In this document: positions 10,239 through 21,334 of the stretch, piece after piece
Numbering within the stretch: the stretch's first letter is position 1
Layout: each line of letters starts with the position of its first letter
Assembly: GCA_946902985.2 (NCBI GenBank)
Contig: OX336393.1
Span: forward strand, 127,562,533-127,626,532
Reading direction: 5' to 3'
DNA length: 64,000 nucleotides
Source: Meconema thalassinum
Taxonomy: Eukaryota > Arthropoda > Insecta > Orthoptera > Tettigoniidae
Position numbers and translations under genes: made by a program
Notes under the pieces: generated by a model
Told to the model about the DNA's origin: nothing
What the model saw: the letters and a program-made list of their open reading frames with translations, nothing else
The model's database searches: none

Positions 10239-11005
10239 TCATAAGTGATATTTTTTTAGATTAGCTGCGTTGAAGGTTCCAATGCACTGTCCTGTCCGAA
10301 TGTCTTCAATCACATAACTTCCATTGTTCAGAGGTTGTCGGATACGACTGGGGCCATAATATAAAGACAGAAATTTCCCATATATGCGGTCTATAGGACT
10401 TGAAATTCTGGGTCTCCTTATAAGGACAAGGTCCCCCGCGACTGGTGGTTCTCTGAATCTCTGGCGTCTAGTTCTTCTCAAGCGTTTGGCAGCTTGCCTG
10501 TCCAAGGTGTCCCTTGCAGCTAAAAGTCTGCTGGCGTGTGATGGTTGTAAACAAGGTGGATTTACAATCACACGATTCCGTATTCTCATTGGCATCTTGT
10601 TCAAATGCAAAACCATGGGTATTTGACCAGTGCTCTCATGGACTGTTGAGTTAATACATTTCGCCATGATAACTAGGACTTCGGTCCATCGCCAGTGTTC
10701 TTCCTGACAATATAATCGACAGAATTTTGCGATAGTAGACATTACGCATTCTGCTGGGTTGCTCTCTGGATGGCGAATAGACGATAAAACATGACCTATC
10801 TCCAACTCGTTCATAGCATTGGCAAATTCTGCGGAGGTGTACTGTGATCCATGATCAGTCAACAGGAATTGTGGCTTTCCTGCCTCCGGTATCACTTGTC
10901 GTCTAATTCTCTGAATAGTCTGGTGTGCGGTGGCTTTCTGAATCGGATGAAGCATCGTGTATTTCGTGAACACATCAATAGTTACAACAATGAAGCGATT
11001 CCCAC
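10239..11005 (-). pseudogene. Gypsy A1 integrase, catalytic core and C-terminus (split)
   Basis: The frame carries the integrase core with LLTDHGSQY (second Asp), SNPAECVMSTIAKFCR (Glu) and a C-terminal chromatin/DNA-binding part with YYGPSRIRQPLNNGSYVIED. The first Asp block lies on the other side of the insert, at 18385-18470. The insertion at 11006 cuts the gene. The first residues of the apparent 270-residue ORF (down to 11006) come from the LTR of the inserted element, so that start is artefactual. In copy A2 the same gene is uninterrupted at this point. Confidence 0.93.
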
Positions 11006-12332
11006 TGTAACGATTCGATCCCATACCTATTATATTTAAAGGGTTATTCATTTATCATGTTATTATTATTATTAATTAGTACATCCATGAGATGATTTTT
11101 ATATCAGATAATTGTAAGCGGTTTTTATTATTATAGTCAGAAATATTTTTATTAACAATTATTTGTAAAGAGACGAAGTAATATATATATTGCAACAAGA
11201 TTGCCAATAAGGATCAACCCAATGCGTCACAAACTGAACGACGTAGTAATAATTTCACCACGGCAAACTGCGTCATTTTGGAGATGCTAAGAAACCCAAT
11301 ATGAGTAACCATCACGTGCGCACAATCTAGTTCCTTCGAGAAGCAATGGAACATTATATTTCACGTATGGTGCAATCAATACGTCACTACTGGAGCCAAG
11401 GTACGCGTCAATGAATGGACAAGCCCCAGGTAGAAGGGGTGATTTGACTATGAAGTGGGGGCTGCTTACTACCACGTGACAAGGAAGATATAACCGCACA
11501 CTCGCATCTACAGAGTCATTAGTGAACGACCACTCATTAGTGGCAGAGCAGCGACAGAGGTCCACCGACTGCTTTGTGAAATATCATTCATAGATTTTGC
11601 ATACATCATGTCTCGACATAATAACCACAATGTTGACAATATATATATAAGCTGACCATGGCTTATAGTTGAATACTACAATTAATCTAGAGATGGCAAC
11701 ACAATGGAACGTAGTATGCTGTATCAAATGACATACTACAACATTTTTTTAGAAATATGAAACGCAACATCGAGATCATCTTGCACACTTTTTTATGATG
11801 ATACTTCAAAAGGGTGAGCAAACAATTAAATATCCGACGTCTCTGTAATATGTAACTTCAAGATAGATTCAATTCATTAATGTTTATTTCCTTTTAAATT
11901 ATTTGCCGCATTGAGTAATTTTAAATTCAATTGTGTGACTATCACTATTCTGTTCTGTTTTATTAATATTTTGTTCTTGAGTCAATAAATTCATTTTCTT
12001 TAACGTAATGCCTATTTCTTTCATAGTGGTTAGTAAATACTATAGGCAAATTCAATCATGCTCCTTAAATAAATACTGAATGGTTAGTCAACTAAGTTAC
12101 ACTACGGCCCGGGTAAGTGGTCTCGACTCTACTGCTGATAGCCGAGGTTAAATCAATAAATTTCGATTCACTGTCTTAAATAGGGATCTGGCGCTCAACA
12201 ACTTATTATATTACACTATCACAGGTAAGGTCACACCACAGTGTATATTATTTATTCTTATTATGTTTGTTTAAAATTGAATTACAATTGTCATCAACCA
12301 CGTTTAAAGGACATACTATTAAAAATGTTACA
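11006..12332 (+). repeat. 5' LTR of the non-autonomous element
   Basis: 1327 bp, TG...CA bounded. It nearly matches 17060-18384, with differences mainly in the last 30 bp (AAAGGACATACTATT versus AAACGACTTATT) plus a few substitutions. The minus-strand 92-residue ORF at 11287-11565 is present in both LTRs but has no coding hallmarks. Confidence 0.95.
11638..11652 (+). promoter_or_regulatory. Candidate LTR TATA box
   Basis: ATATATATATAAG in the middle of the LTR is the best promoter-like signal. AATAAA-type signals follow near 11985, 12127 and 12156, giving a plausible U3-R-U5 layout. The right LTR has the same at about 17692. Confidence 0.4.
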
Positions 12333-12334
12333 TT

Positions 12335-12354
12335 TGGCGCTACAACGTCGGACA
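12335..12354 (+). promoter_or_regulatory. Primer-binding site of the non-autonomous element
   Basis: TGGCGCTACAACGTCGGACA begins 2 bp after the LTR end, as expected for minus-strand priming by a tRNA 3' end. The tRNA identity was not determined. Confidence 0.7.
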
Positions 12355-12476
12355 CGAAAACCATTCGGTATTTAGGAGAGGAGAGTATAATTTCAGTGCA
12401 AATTGTCAGTGCTTTTGGGGGACAGTGAAGTGAAGTGAAATTTTGGAAGGGCAATTGTTATACGGTGTACTTCAAG

Positions 12477-14168
12477 ATGTCGGAAGAGGAACAGAGGCAG
12501 TTGAGAAGTAGGAAAAAAGTCGAAAAAGTTAATTATAAGGAGGTTGATACCGGTAGCGATGTTGAAAGCGTAGAGAATAATACCAAGATGTCGGAGGTAA
12601 ATCTTGAGAATAATCCTGAGGTTAACCCTGACAAGAATACAGAGGTACATCCTGAGACTAGTGGTAGTCTAGAGAAAGAAAAGTCTATAGAGATTCCTGA
12701 AGATCCATTAACTGCGCTCATAAGGCAGATGAGTAGAGATTTAAGTGCGAAATTTGATGAGAGTATGAATAAAAATACTAGGGAGATGAAAGAAGATATT
12801 GGTAGGCTAAATCAAAATATGGAAGAGAATAAGAAAGATAATTTAGAAAGTAGGAAGGAATTCAATGATAAATTTGCGAAATTAGATAAAGATATGAATA
12901 AAAATAGTAAGGAGATGAGAGAAGAGATGGGTAGGCTAAATCAAAATATGAGTGAAAAATTAAATAAGCATAGTCAGGAGTTCAATGTTAAATTTTAGAA
13001 ATTAGAAAAGAATTGTCAGGAGTTGAATTTGAAGCTTGATAAGAATAGTCAGGAAATGAGAGAAGAGATGGGTAGACAAAATCAAGAAAGTAGGAAGGAA
13101 TTTAATGAGAAGTTTGAACAATTGCATAGAAATAGTAAAACGATCAACCAAAAGCTGGAAGAAAATAGTAAAAAGCTAGACAGTGTGGTTAAGGTAAATG
13201 AAGGATTGAGTAAGAAGTATGATATGCTACAGGAAAGTATTCAGGGGGTAAAACAGGAGATCAGAGGTGAAATTAAGGAAGTGGTAGAGAAGAAGGCTAA
13301 ATATATGGTTGAAAAAATAGATAAACAATTAGAAGCAGTAGAAAATCAAATTAAGGAAGTTGAGATAGAAGTTAATAAGAAAGTAGAATCAGTAAAGACA
13401 GCCTTTCAGGAGATTTTAGATGAAAGTAGATCGGAGTCAGAGGAAATTTTAGGTAAAAGTTTTAGCAAATTGGTAGAAGCGGAAACTAGGCAGATGAGAG
13501 AAGATTTTGGGGATAAGATTAAGGTATTGAGAAATGAATATAATGGTTATAAAGGATTAAATTTTATAAAGATGAGAGAAAAGATAGGGATAGAAGTAGG
13601 TAAGATAAAGAAAGTACTAAGCACTCAAGAGATTAAGATGCAGAAAATCTTAGGTGAAGAGGATATGTTGACTAGGGAAGTATTTAATGATGGTGTAGTG
13701 GAAATTAATGTGAAATTATTAGTGGCAGAGAAGCGTGCGTTAAGTCATAGTCAGAAGAACATAATTAGTAAACAGGTTAAGAGGAGGAGAGAGATAGATA
13801 AGAGCAGAAGCAATAGGCAACGGCTAAAGAGAAAATTAAGTGATAGTAATGGAGAAGTGAAGGGAAAACCTGTAGGTAGATATTTTGGAAGTAAAATGAA
13901 AGAGAAGAGAATTAAGTTGATAGAGGGAAAAGAAATCAGGATGAGAGAGAGAAAGAAAGCATATGACGTACAGTGGCGTACTGAATTAGCCAGACTTGGG
14001 GAAGTAGTAAGGGGTAAGCCGAAGTACCGTGTTACTATGGATGAATGTAGTCCGAAAGAGGTAGAAAGTAATGTTATAAGAAAAGAGGAAAATGGAATCC
14101 TAGAAAGAGATAGAATTGAAGATGACAGTGGTAAGAACTATGAAATGCCAGAGAACGTAGTGATGTGA
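12477..14168 (+). pseudogene. Coiled-coil Gag-like ORF with one in-frame stop
   Basis: The frame starts at ATG 12477 (MSEEEQRQLRSRKK). It is continuous to 14168 except for TAG at 12996-12998, between two repeats of the type (F)xKLxKNxxE. The first half is heptad-like, with recurring MREEMGRLNQN and KEFNxKF blocks, then a long amphipathic helix, then a basic region (KRRREIDKSRSNRQRLKRKL). The composition fits a structural Gag-type protein forming coiled coils. I see no zinc knuckle. A single base change explains the stop. The earlier in-frame ATG at 12435 is less likely because it lies close to the leader. It could also be an unrelated accessory protein. Confidence 0.65.
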
Positions 14169-17059
14169 ATTTATATTAACGATAGTTACTCTTCCGTATG
14201 ACTTAAATATTAAGTAATGAAGTTTAATATGATTTAAAAGAGGTAGATAAGAAACCTGCTGTGTGTAATTTTAATTCAGTCGTGAAGTTAGGATGGTTAG
14301 GGGCGCGTAGTGCCTACGCTTATTGATTTAGATTGACTAAAATCATTTAATTTGGAAGACAGAGGTTGTCGTGCTATTGAGCAATTCAGGTAAGTTGAAT
14401 GTAGGTCCTTAAACTGCAGGTAAGTTGGATGAAGTGAGAATTAAATTTAAAAAGTTGGGAAGATTATTACAAAAGTAAGTAATCGAAAGAAAGTAATAAT
14501 TATTATGGCAACCATAATTATGAATATAATGGTAATGAAGATTTAATTCTAAAATGAGAGAAGATAAGATGATTCAGTGGTAATAAAATTAATTAGTTGA
14601 AGAATTAAGTATTGATTTAATAAAGAAGTTTCATTTTGAGGACAGCGAGGTTATCAGTGGATATGTTTGAGAAATTTAGAAGTGGTTTAGAATAGTTAAT
14701 AGTAATGCGTTGTTTGAATTAACCAACATCGGGTTGAAATGAGGAAGTAATAACTAATTAGGACTTCTGATACTTGGTGACAGATATGTGTGTGTGTATG
14801 TGTGTATTTTCACGTAAATGGACGTGAGTTTGAAGTAGTAGGCCAACGAAGGTAATGCCGTTGAGCAATGTGGTTTTAAGTTTTTGGTAAGATGCCAAAT
14901 GGAGTTATAATGGAGGAAGTTTTGGTAAGATGCCAAATGAAGTTTTAAGAAGTTTTTGGAGGATGAAGTAGGTCAGCGAGGTATATTCCGTTGAGCAATG
15001 AGTTTTTTTTATGGTGTCTACGGGACAACGTGAAGTTAATGTTGGGAGTTTTTTTTTAAAGTATATATGGTTGTATGCACACAAGGTAATAAGAGATTAC
15101 AAAGGTAGTATGGTCCAAGTTTTAGTTACAGTTACGCACGTTTTAAAGGTATTACAAGGCTTGTTATCGAGCTAAACCACTTTTAGTAAAAAGTTACTGA
15201 TGATTAATAACGAATTAATGATGTGGTAGATTGTTGTCCTACACACAGGTTAAAGTAAAGATAATAATTATAATTAACAGGTTGGCATAATATTTTCTAG
15301 AATTGAAAGGAATTTGTTATAATTCGACGTTTTGAGGATTTTAAAGATAAATCATTTTTTTTAGTAGACAGGAAATTAAAGTTTTATTTATGTCATACGG
15401 AGTTAGTAAAGATAAGTTTAATATTTTGAAGATAAGAATACGTTAGTAATGTAAGGTGAGTATACCTAAGGGGTATTAATGAAGTTTCAATTAAAGGTAG
15501 GTGTAATTTACGCATTTAATTTGGTAGAGCAGAGAGTGTCTTAACTGTGTTATAACTCAGGACTTGCTTTATGAAGTGATTATGGGAAAATATTTGCCAA
15601 TTAGGAGTGTCGGTGTTATTGACTATCAACTGGAACACTTGTCATTATTTTAGGAAGACAATAGTTAGGAAAGCAAAGTGTGATGTTATTATTCCAAGGA
15701 ATTAGTCGAAGCATGTAAGATTTTTTTTAGCTGAAATTTAATGTGTTATTGGTCAGTAAGAGGTGACCTGTAACAGTAAGAAGATGTGGGATTATACCAC
15801 GAATAGGGGAGGTTTTTTGTATGTGACGTGTGATGTCACGATGAATTGTTGAGAGTTCTGAGAGATTCTGGTGTAGTAGGAATAAGCTATACTCCAGGCG
15901 GTCAGAACAAGTAGGAAGTGGTGTTTGGAGAACACGGTACTTAATTAAGAGTTTTGAGAGAAAACTAAGGGGGGTTTTTAGGCATTCAGCAAGAAGTCAA
16001 ATCATGTATAGACTAAGTTTAAAGTATAAGAGCATTAATATTTTGTGGAACGAAATATTTATTCCGAGGAGTTTGTCATGTGTTTTTGTGAAATAGTTTA
16101 GTGATATACGTAATTCAGGTTTATTGAGTAGTATTTTGTCTAAGTCTTAATCATTTTGTTATGGTAGGTAAGAATGACAATACAGTCAAGTTATATCTCG
16201 ACGCTAAGTTAAATTTAATAATGTGAACAAGAAGTCAGATTATATGTTCATTTGTGATTTTGAAAATTCAAGTTATTGTTTTCGAGAAGTAGTAAAGAGG
16301 AATCATGGTTTTATGAGAAGTTAAGAAGTCGTGGAGACTCAGGAAGTATTAATTTGAAAGGAGGCGGCCGTGGCCTAAGAAAGAATTAAGCCACGAAGGC
16401 AGGTGAGTAGTAACTTGGATGTTTATGTGAACTGTTTAATAACTTCTTTAAGGTATTTCGATGTCATTATGTATTTGGGGAAATATTTACATGTATGACA
16501 AATGCACTGAAATTGGAATTGCCTTAGGTATCTTGCTAAGTTATTTTTTTTCTTCAATTATTGAAATTTTACTGCATTTGAGTAATACCTTTATAGAGAC
16601 GAAAGGAATATTGTGTTGTTTGCATATCGTGTGCTGTGATAGTTTTAATATGTTAATCAGATGGAAATACAACAATGTAATTCTACACCAGACTGATGAA
16701 AACTACGTTCACTAGATATGAAGACAAAATTGTATGTCAAGCATACGATCACCAAGACAAGTGCAGCGTTGACATATATGTCAAAATTAAAAGTGAAGGG
16801 CATTTATGTATATTTCTTTACAGCATAAATATAAAGAAGAATGAACATTATGAACATTTGGAAGAATGAGATAAATGAAAGTTAAAATGTGAATTTTTGT
16901 TAAGAATATCTTTCTTGTATATTTTTGTGTATTGATGAAGAGTATATTGTATGTTGTCTTTTTGGGGGTTATAATATTTAAATTTATAGTTTTTTTATGT
17001 TAGATGTGGTAAGAGAAATAATGTGAAATGTCATTTAAATTATTTATCTTAGGGGCGAT
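14169..17059. other. Internal non-coding region of the non-autonomous element
   Basis: AT-rich, about 2.9 kb. The only structure seen is a degenerate direct repeat GTAGGYCARCGARG...CCGTTGAGCAATG at about 14839-14871 and 14969-15001, plus several GTAAG-type steps. An 84-residue ORF at 16461-16715 has no motif. No DTG, YVDD or integrase pattern was found. Confidence 0.6.
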
Positions 17060-18384
17060 TGTAACGATTCGATCCCATACCTATTATATTTAAAGGGTTA
17101 TTCATTTATCATGTTATTATTATTATTAATTAGTACATCCATGAGATGATTTTTATATCAGATAATTGTAAGCGGTTTTTATTATTATAGTCAGAAATAT
17201 TTTTATTAACAATTATTTGTAAAGAGACGAAGTAATATATATATTGCAACAAGATTGCCAATAAGGATCAACCCAATGCGTCACAAACTGAACGACGTAG
17301 TAATAATTTCACCACGGCAAACTGCGTCATTTTGGAGATGCTAAGAAACCCAATATGAGTAACCATCACGTGCGCACAATCTAGTTCCTTCGAGAAGCAA
17401 TGGAACATTATATTTCACGTATGGTGCAATCAATACGTCACTACTGGAGCCAAGGTACGCGTCAATGAATGGACAAGCCCCAGGTAGAAGGGGTGATTTG
17501 ACTATGAAGTGGGGGCTGCTTACTACCACGTGACAAGGAAGATATAACCGCACACTCGCATCTACAGAGTCATTAGTGAACGACCACTCATTAGTGGCAG
17601 AGCAGCGACAGAGGTCCACCGACTGCTTTGTGAAATATCATTCATAGATTTTGCATACATCATGTCTCGACATAATAACCACAATGTTGACAATATATAT
17701 ATAAGCTGACCATGGCTTATAGTTGAATACTACAATTAATCTAGAGATGGCAACACAATGGAACGTAGTATGCTGTATCAAATGACATACTACAACATTT
17801 TTTTAGAAATATGAAACGCAACATCGAGATCATCTTGCACACCTTTTTATGATGATACTTCAAAAGGGTGAGCAAACAATTAAATATCCGACGTCTCTGT
17901 AATATGTAACTTCAAGATAGATTCAATTCATTAATGTTTATTTCCTTTTAAATTATTTGCCGCATTGAGTAATTTTAAATTCAATTGTGTGACTATCACT
18001 ATTCTGTTCTGTTTTATTAATATTTTGTTCTTGAGTCAATAAATTCATTTTCTTTAACGTAATGCCTATTTCTTTCATAGTGGTTAGTAAATACTATAGG
18101 CAAATTCAATCATGCTCCTTAAATAAATACTGAATGGTTAGTCAACTAAGTTACACTACGGCCCGGGTAAGTGGTCTCGACTCTACTGCTGATAGCCGAG
18201 GTTAAATCAATAAATTTCGATTCACTGTCTTAAATAGGGATCTGGCGCTCAACAACTTATAATATTACACTATCACAGGTAAGGTCACACCACAGTGTAT
18301 ATTATTTATTCTTATTATGTTTGTTTAAAATTGAATTACAATTGTCATCAACCACGTTTAAAACGACTTATTAAAAATGTTACA
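17060..18384 (+). repeat. 3' LTR of the non-autonomous element
   Basis: 1325 bp, preceded by AGGGGCGAT and followed by the CCAC duplication. It is nearly identical to the left LTR. Confidence 0.95.
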
Positions 18385-18566
18385 CCACGGCGGGCCTTAG
18401 GTATTGGGCCATAAAGGTCCTGTGCGTATAACTCTCTAGGTTGAGTTGGGAGTATTGGCCTAGGTGGTACCTTCAACAAGTGTGACGTGTACTTGTTCCG
18501 CTGGTATGCGTCGCAAGCACGTAAACACTGTCTAACGGTGGTTCCTAGCCTTTTCCAAGTAAAAGA
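18385..18566 (-). pseudogene. Gypsy A1 integrase, N-terminal part
   Basis: The minus strand carries CLRACDAYQRNK, the CxxC half of the integrase zinc finger, then PRELYAQDLYGPI with the first catalytic Asp. The HH half and the linker from RNase H are missing: the RNase H frame ends at a stop (18567) and FTWKRLG follows almost at once. Copy A2 shares that deletion. Confidence 0.8.
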
Positions 18567-20455
18567 CTACTTGATGGTTGCAATGGCATTCACAGTGGCT
18601 TCAGGATTCCGGCTGAGAATGTCGGCCAACACATTCTCTCTGCCTGATCGGTAAACAATTTCCAAGTCAAACTGTTGGAGAAAAAGCGTCCAACGTGTGA
18701 TCCTGTCGCTTGCCAATCTTGTTCGTAAAATGAAGGTCAGCGCATGGTGATCGGTCCTCACAATAATCCTCTGGCCTAACAAATGTTTCTGCCAGTACTC
18801 CAGCGCGTAGACAATCGCAAGTGCTTCGATCTCAAAGTGAAATAATGAGATTCATGCGCTCTCAAACGTCGACTTACGAAAGCGATGTAATGACGTTTCT
18901 TCTCATCGTCCTCCTGCAAAAGGATAGCACCTATTCCTATCGCAGATGCATCAGTCTCTAGAATAAAATTCCGGGAGTAGTCTGGATATTCTAACTGAAT
19001 CGAATCAACCAGCATCTGTTTAGCTTTTCTGAAAGCTGTCTCGCACTCATCATTCCAAGCCCATCTGCAATTCTTCTTTAGTAAACCTTGCAGTGGTGCG
19101 ACAGTCTCAGAATACTTCTCACAATGAGCAGCAAAGAATTGGAGAATTCCAAGGAATTGTCTCACGTGTTTCACACGGGTTGGTGTTGGAAATGCAGCAA
19201 CGGTTCTGATCTTTGCCGGATTCGGCCTGTATCCACCTCCATTAATTATGTGTCCCACAAATTTGACTTCTCTCTGGAAGAATCGACACTTGTCGAACTT
19301 CACTTTAAAATTGGCCTGTCGAAGATTCTCAAAAACAAGGCGTAAGGTTGTTAAATGTTCTTCCTCTGTTTCCGAAGCTATGATAATGTCATCCACGTAA
19401 CATATCACCTTCTGTTTCACTTCAGGAGTCAGTTTCGCATCAAGTGCTCTAATTAATGCAGCTCCGGCATTTTTCACTCCAAAGGGTAGTTTTCGAAAGA
19501 CATAGGTGGTCTGATCGAACAGAAACCCTGTATACTTCTGAGTATGCTCAGATAATCTTATATGGTAGTAGGATTGTACTAAGTCCAATGACGAAAATAT
19601 CTCCTTTGCCTTAAACTTCCTGAGGATGTCCCTAATCTTGGGCGGTCTGTCATGCTCAGGAGCTAAGCGTTCATTTAAGGCCCTTGCATCGAGACAAAGT
19701 CTCAAGCTTCCATCCACCTTAACCACAGGTGTTATAGGATTCAAGAAAGGAGTCGGTGACTTCTTGATTGTACCTGCTGCTTCCATCTCATGGATCTTCT
19801 TAGCAGCTTCCTCGCGGTGTTTCTCTGCGATAGGATAAATCTTTTTCTGGAATGGGGAATCATCCAGTAGTACAAGATCGTACTCGTAGTCCAATATCTC
19901 ACCAGGTGTAGTGTCGAATATATCCTCGTAATCGCTTAATATTGCATCTAGTTTCTCTCGTATGGGTGCTGATAATTGTTCTGCCTCTTCGTCGGCATCT
20001 TGTGTCTCCTCAATTTCCTTGCCATTTAAATTCTCAACAACGTTGACTTCGGATTCAAATTCCGGTTCTTCCTCTACTAAGTCCATTTGAATGGGTTCGT
20101 TCGGCTTAAACTCCACCGTATTACGTCCCATATCAATGATTCCATCATACTTCCGAATGAAGTCTGCACCCAATATGGCATCATGATGCAAGCCTTTCAT
20201 CACAAGAAATTCGTGCAAGTACACGTGGCTCGAAATTTTCAAAGTGCATAGAATCTGGATTTTGCACGTTACAACATGGTCAGGTATGACTCCTCTGACT
20301 CTTACTGCAGAAACTGGCAGCTCTGTCACCTCAGAGTTTGCTTTCAGTCTGGGATGGCAATCGGCGGAAATGACACTTATCATCGCCCCAGTATCGATGA
20401 GAATGACTACGTTACATCCATTCAGGGTAGCTACAATCTTCGGTAAACGCGTCAA
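18567..20455 (-). pseudogene. Gypsy A1 protease, reverse transcriptase and RNase H (frameshifted)
   Basis: Protease: LIDTGAMIS at residues 19-27 of the 559-residue frame. Reverse transcriptase: PVVKVDGSLRLCLDARALNE, FSSLDLVQSYYHI, KLPFGVKNA and the catalytic CYVDDIIIAS are all present. RNase H: FILETDASAIGIG, then a one-base loss near 18835 shifts frame, and the domain continues in the 18782-18567 frame (VRTDHHALTF, GRENVLADILSRNP). Domain order is Ty3/Gypsy. The frameshift is also in copy A2, so it predates the duplication. Confidence 0.95.
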
Positions 20456-20663
20456 TTCGTAGTTGTGGTTCGTCGTTCGTCGTTCGACTAATAGATCTTC
20501 CTGAATTGGCTCCCAGAGTAAGATGGTGGCAGTTACTCTATGCTCAATCGGGTAAGAATCTAATGGTTTTTCGGCGTTCTTTTTCTCTCTTGGCGGGAAG
20601 TACCGGGCTGGTTTCGCTCCGTTTCTTCCGCCGAAACATTACGTGTTTCCCTCGAAGTCGGGT

Positions 20664-21334
20664 TTAGATCTCCCCCTTCTTGTATTTCTTGGAGTTCTCG
20701 GAGTTGTTGAAGATATTCACGACTCTCCCGTGCTCTTCCTCTCCAGTCTCGATCGGTCTGGTACCTAGGGTCTCGATCTCTATTGTAACCTCTGCTATAG
20801 CGGTAATCCCTACGGATACTTCCGTGTTGTGGGTTCCGGTTATGATTCCCTCGGGGTCGTTTTCGTGACGACGGTCGTCGTTCGTCCCTCGATCAAAACG
20901 CCGGTTCCAGTGACTACGACGGTCATCTCTTTGGTCTCTAGAATATGGAGTGTTGTTCCATTCTCTCCGACCTCGATTATAGTCATTGCGTTGTTCACGG
21001 CTTTCTTGAGTCTGTGTCTGCTGTGGCGTCTGGCACACTTTGTCCACAGTTGTCAAGTTGACATGTCGCTCTTCACGCCTGTCAGCCTTCTGCTGACGGT
21101 GTGTCGGAAACTGTTCGGTGTTAGCGTCCAATCGTCGCAAGATTTGATTGCACTGCTGAAAAGTGGATGCTCCTCAGCAATCAATACACGTTGCACGTCT
21201 GCAGGGTATTGCCAAACGATGGTGTTAACCAGGTCTTGCTCTGATAGTGGGGTTTGTAAGCAACGACGTTTCGCAAGCTGGGTTGTGAAGTAGTTCGCAT
21301 AGCGCGTCGGAGTGTTTGAGATGTATCGGCGAGT
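20664..21334 (-). pseudogene. Gypsy A1 Gag C-terminal region, out of frame
   Basis: Downstream of the TAG at 21335, Gag-like sequence continues in frame (LAKRRCLQTPLSEQDLV, WQYPADVQRVLIAEEHP). A one-base loss near 21158 then moves the frame to an Arg/Asp-rich tail (EQRNDYNRGRREW, YSRDQRDDRR). No CCHC knuckle is visible; the basic tail may serve for nucleic-acid binding. A2 has the same stop and frameshift. Confidence 0.75.

Larger units (their letters stand above)
11006..18384 (+). mobile_element. Non-autonomous LTR retrotransposon inserted in Gypsy integrase
   Basis: A 7.38 kb element with LTRs TGTAAC...GTTACA at 11006-12332 and 17060-18384, a TGGCGC primer site 2 bp after the left LTR, and a weak AGGGGCGA polypurine tract before the right LTR. 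Target CCAC is duplicated (11002-11005 and 18385-18388); the empty site survives in copy A2 near 26819. The LTRs differ at only a handful of positions, so it is young. The internal 4.7 kb encodes one coiled-coil Gag-like protein. I see no protease, RT or integrase motif, so it must depend on another element. Confidence 0.93.

Noticed and set aside
11287..11565. 92-residue minus-strand ORF in both LTRs of the CCAC element
   Set aside because: Identity between the LTRs explains its conservation. No domain, and antisense to the element.
12248..12454. Minus-strand ORFs across the LTR edge of the CCAC element
   Set aside because: Antisense to the LTR end, primer site and Gag-like start. No motif.
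19088..19345. Plus-strand ORFs across the Gypsy pol region
   Set aside because: All are antisense to the clear RT/RNase H frames.
20829..21293. 154-residue plus-strand ORF (also 29253-29717)
   Set aside because: Antisense shadow of the Gypsy Gag tail. Its conservation follows from the duplication.
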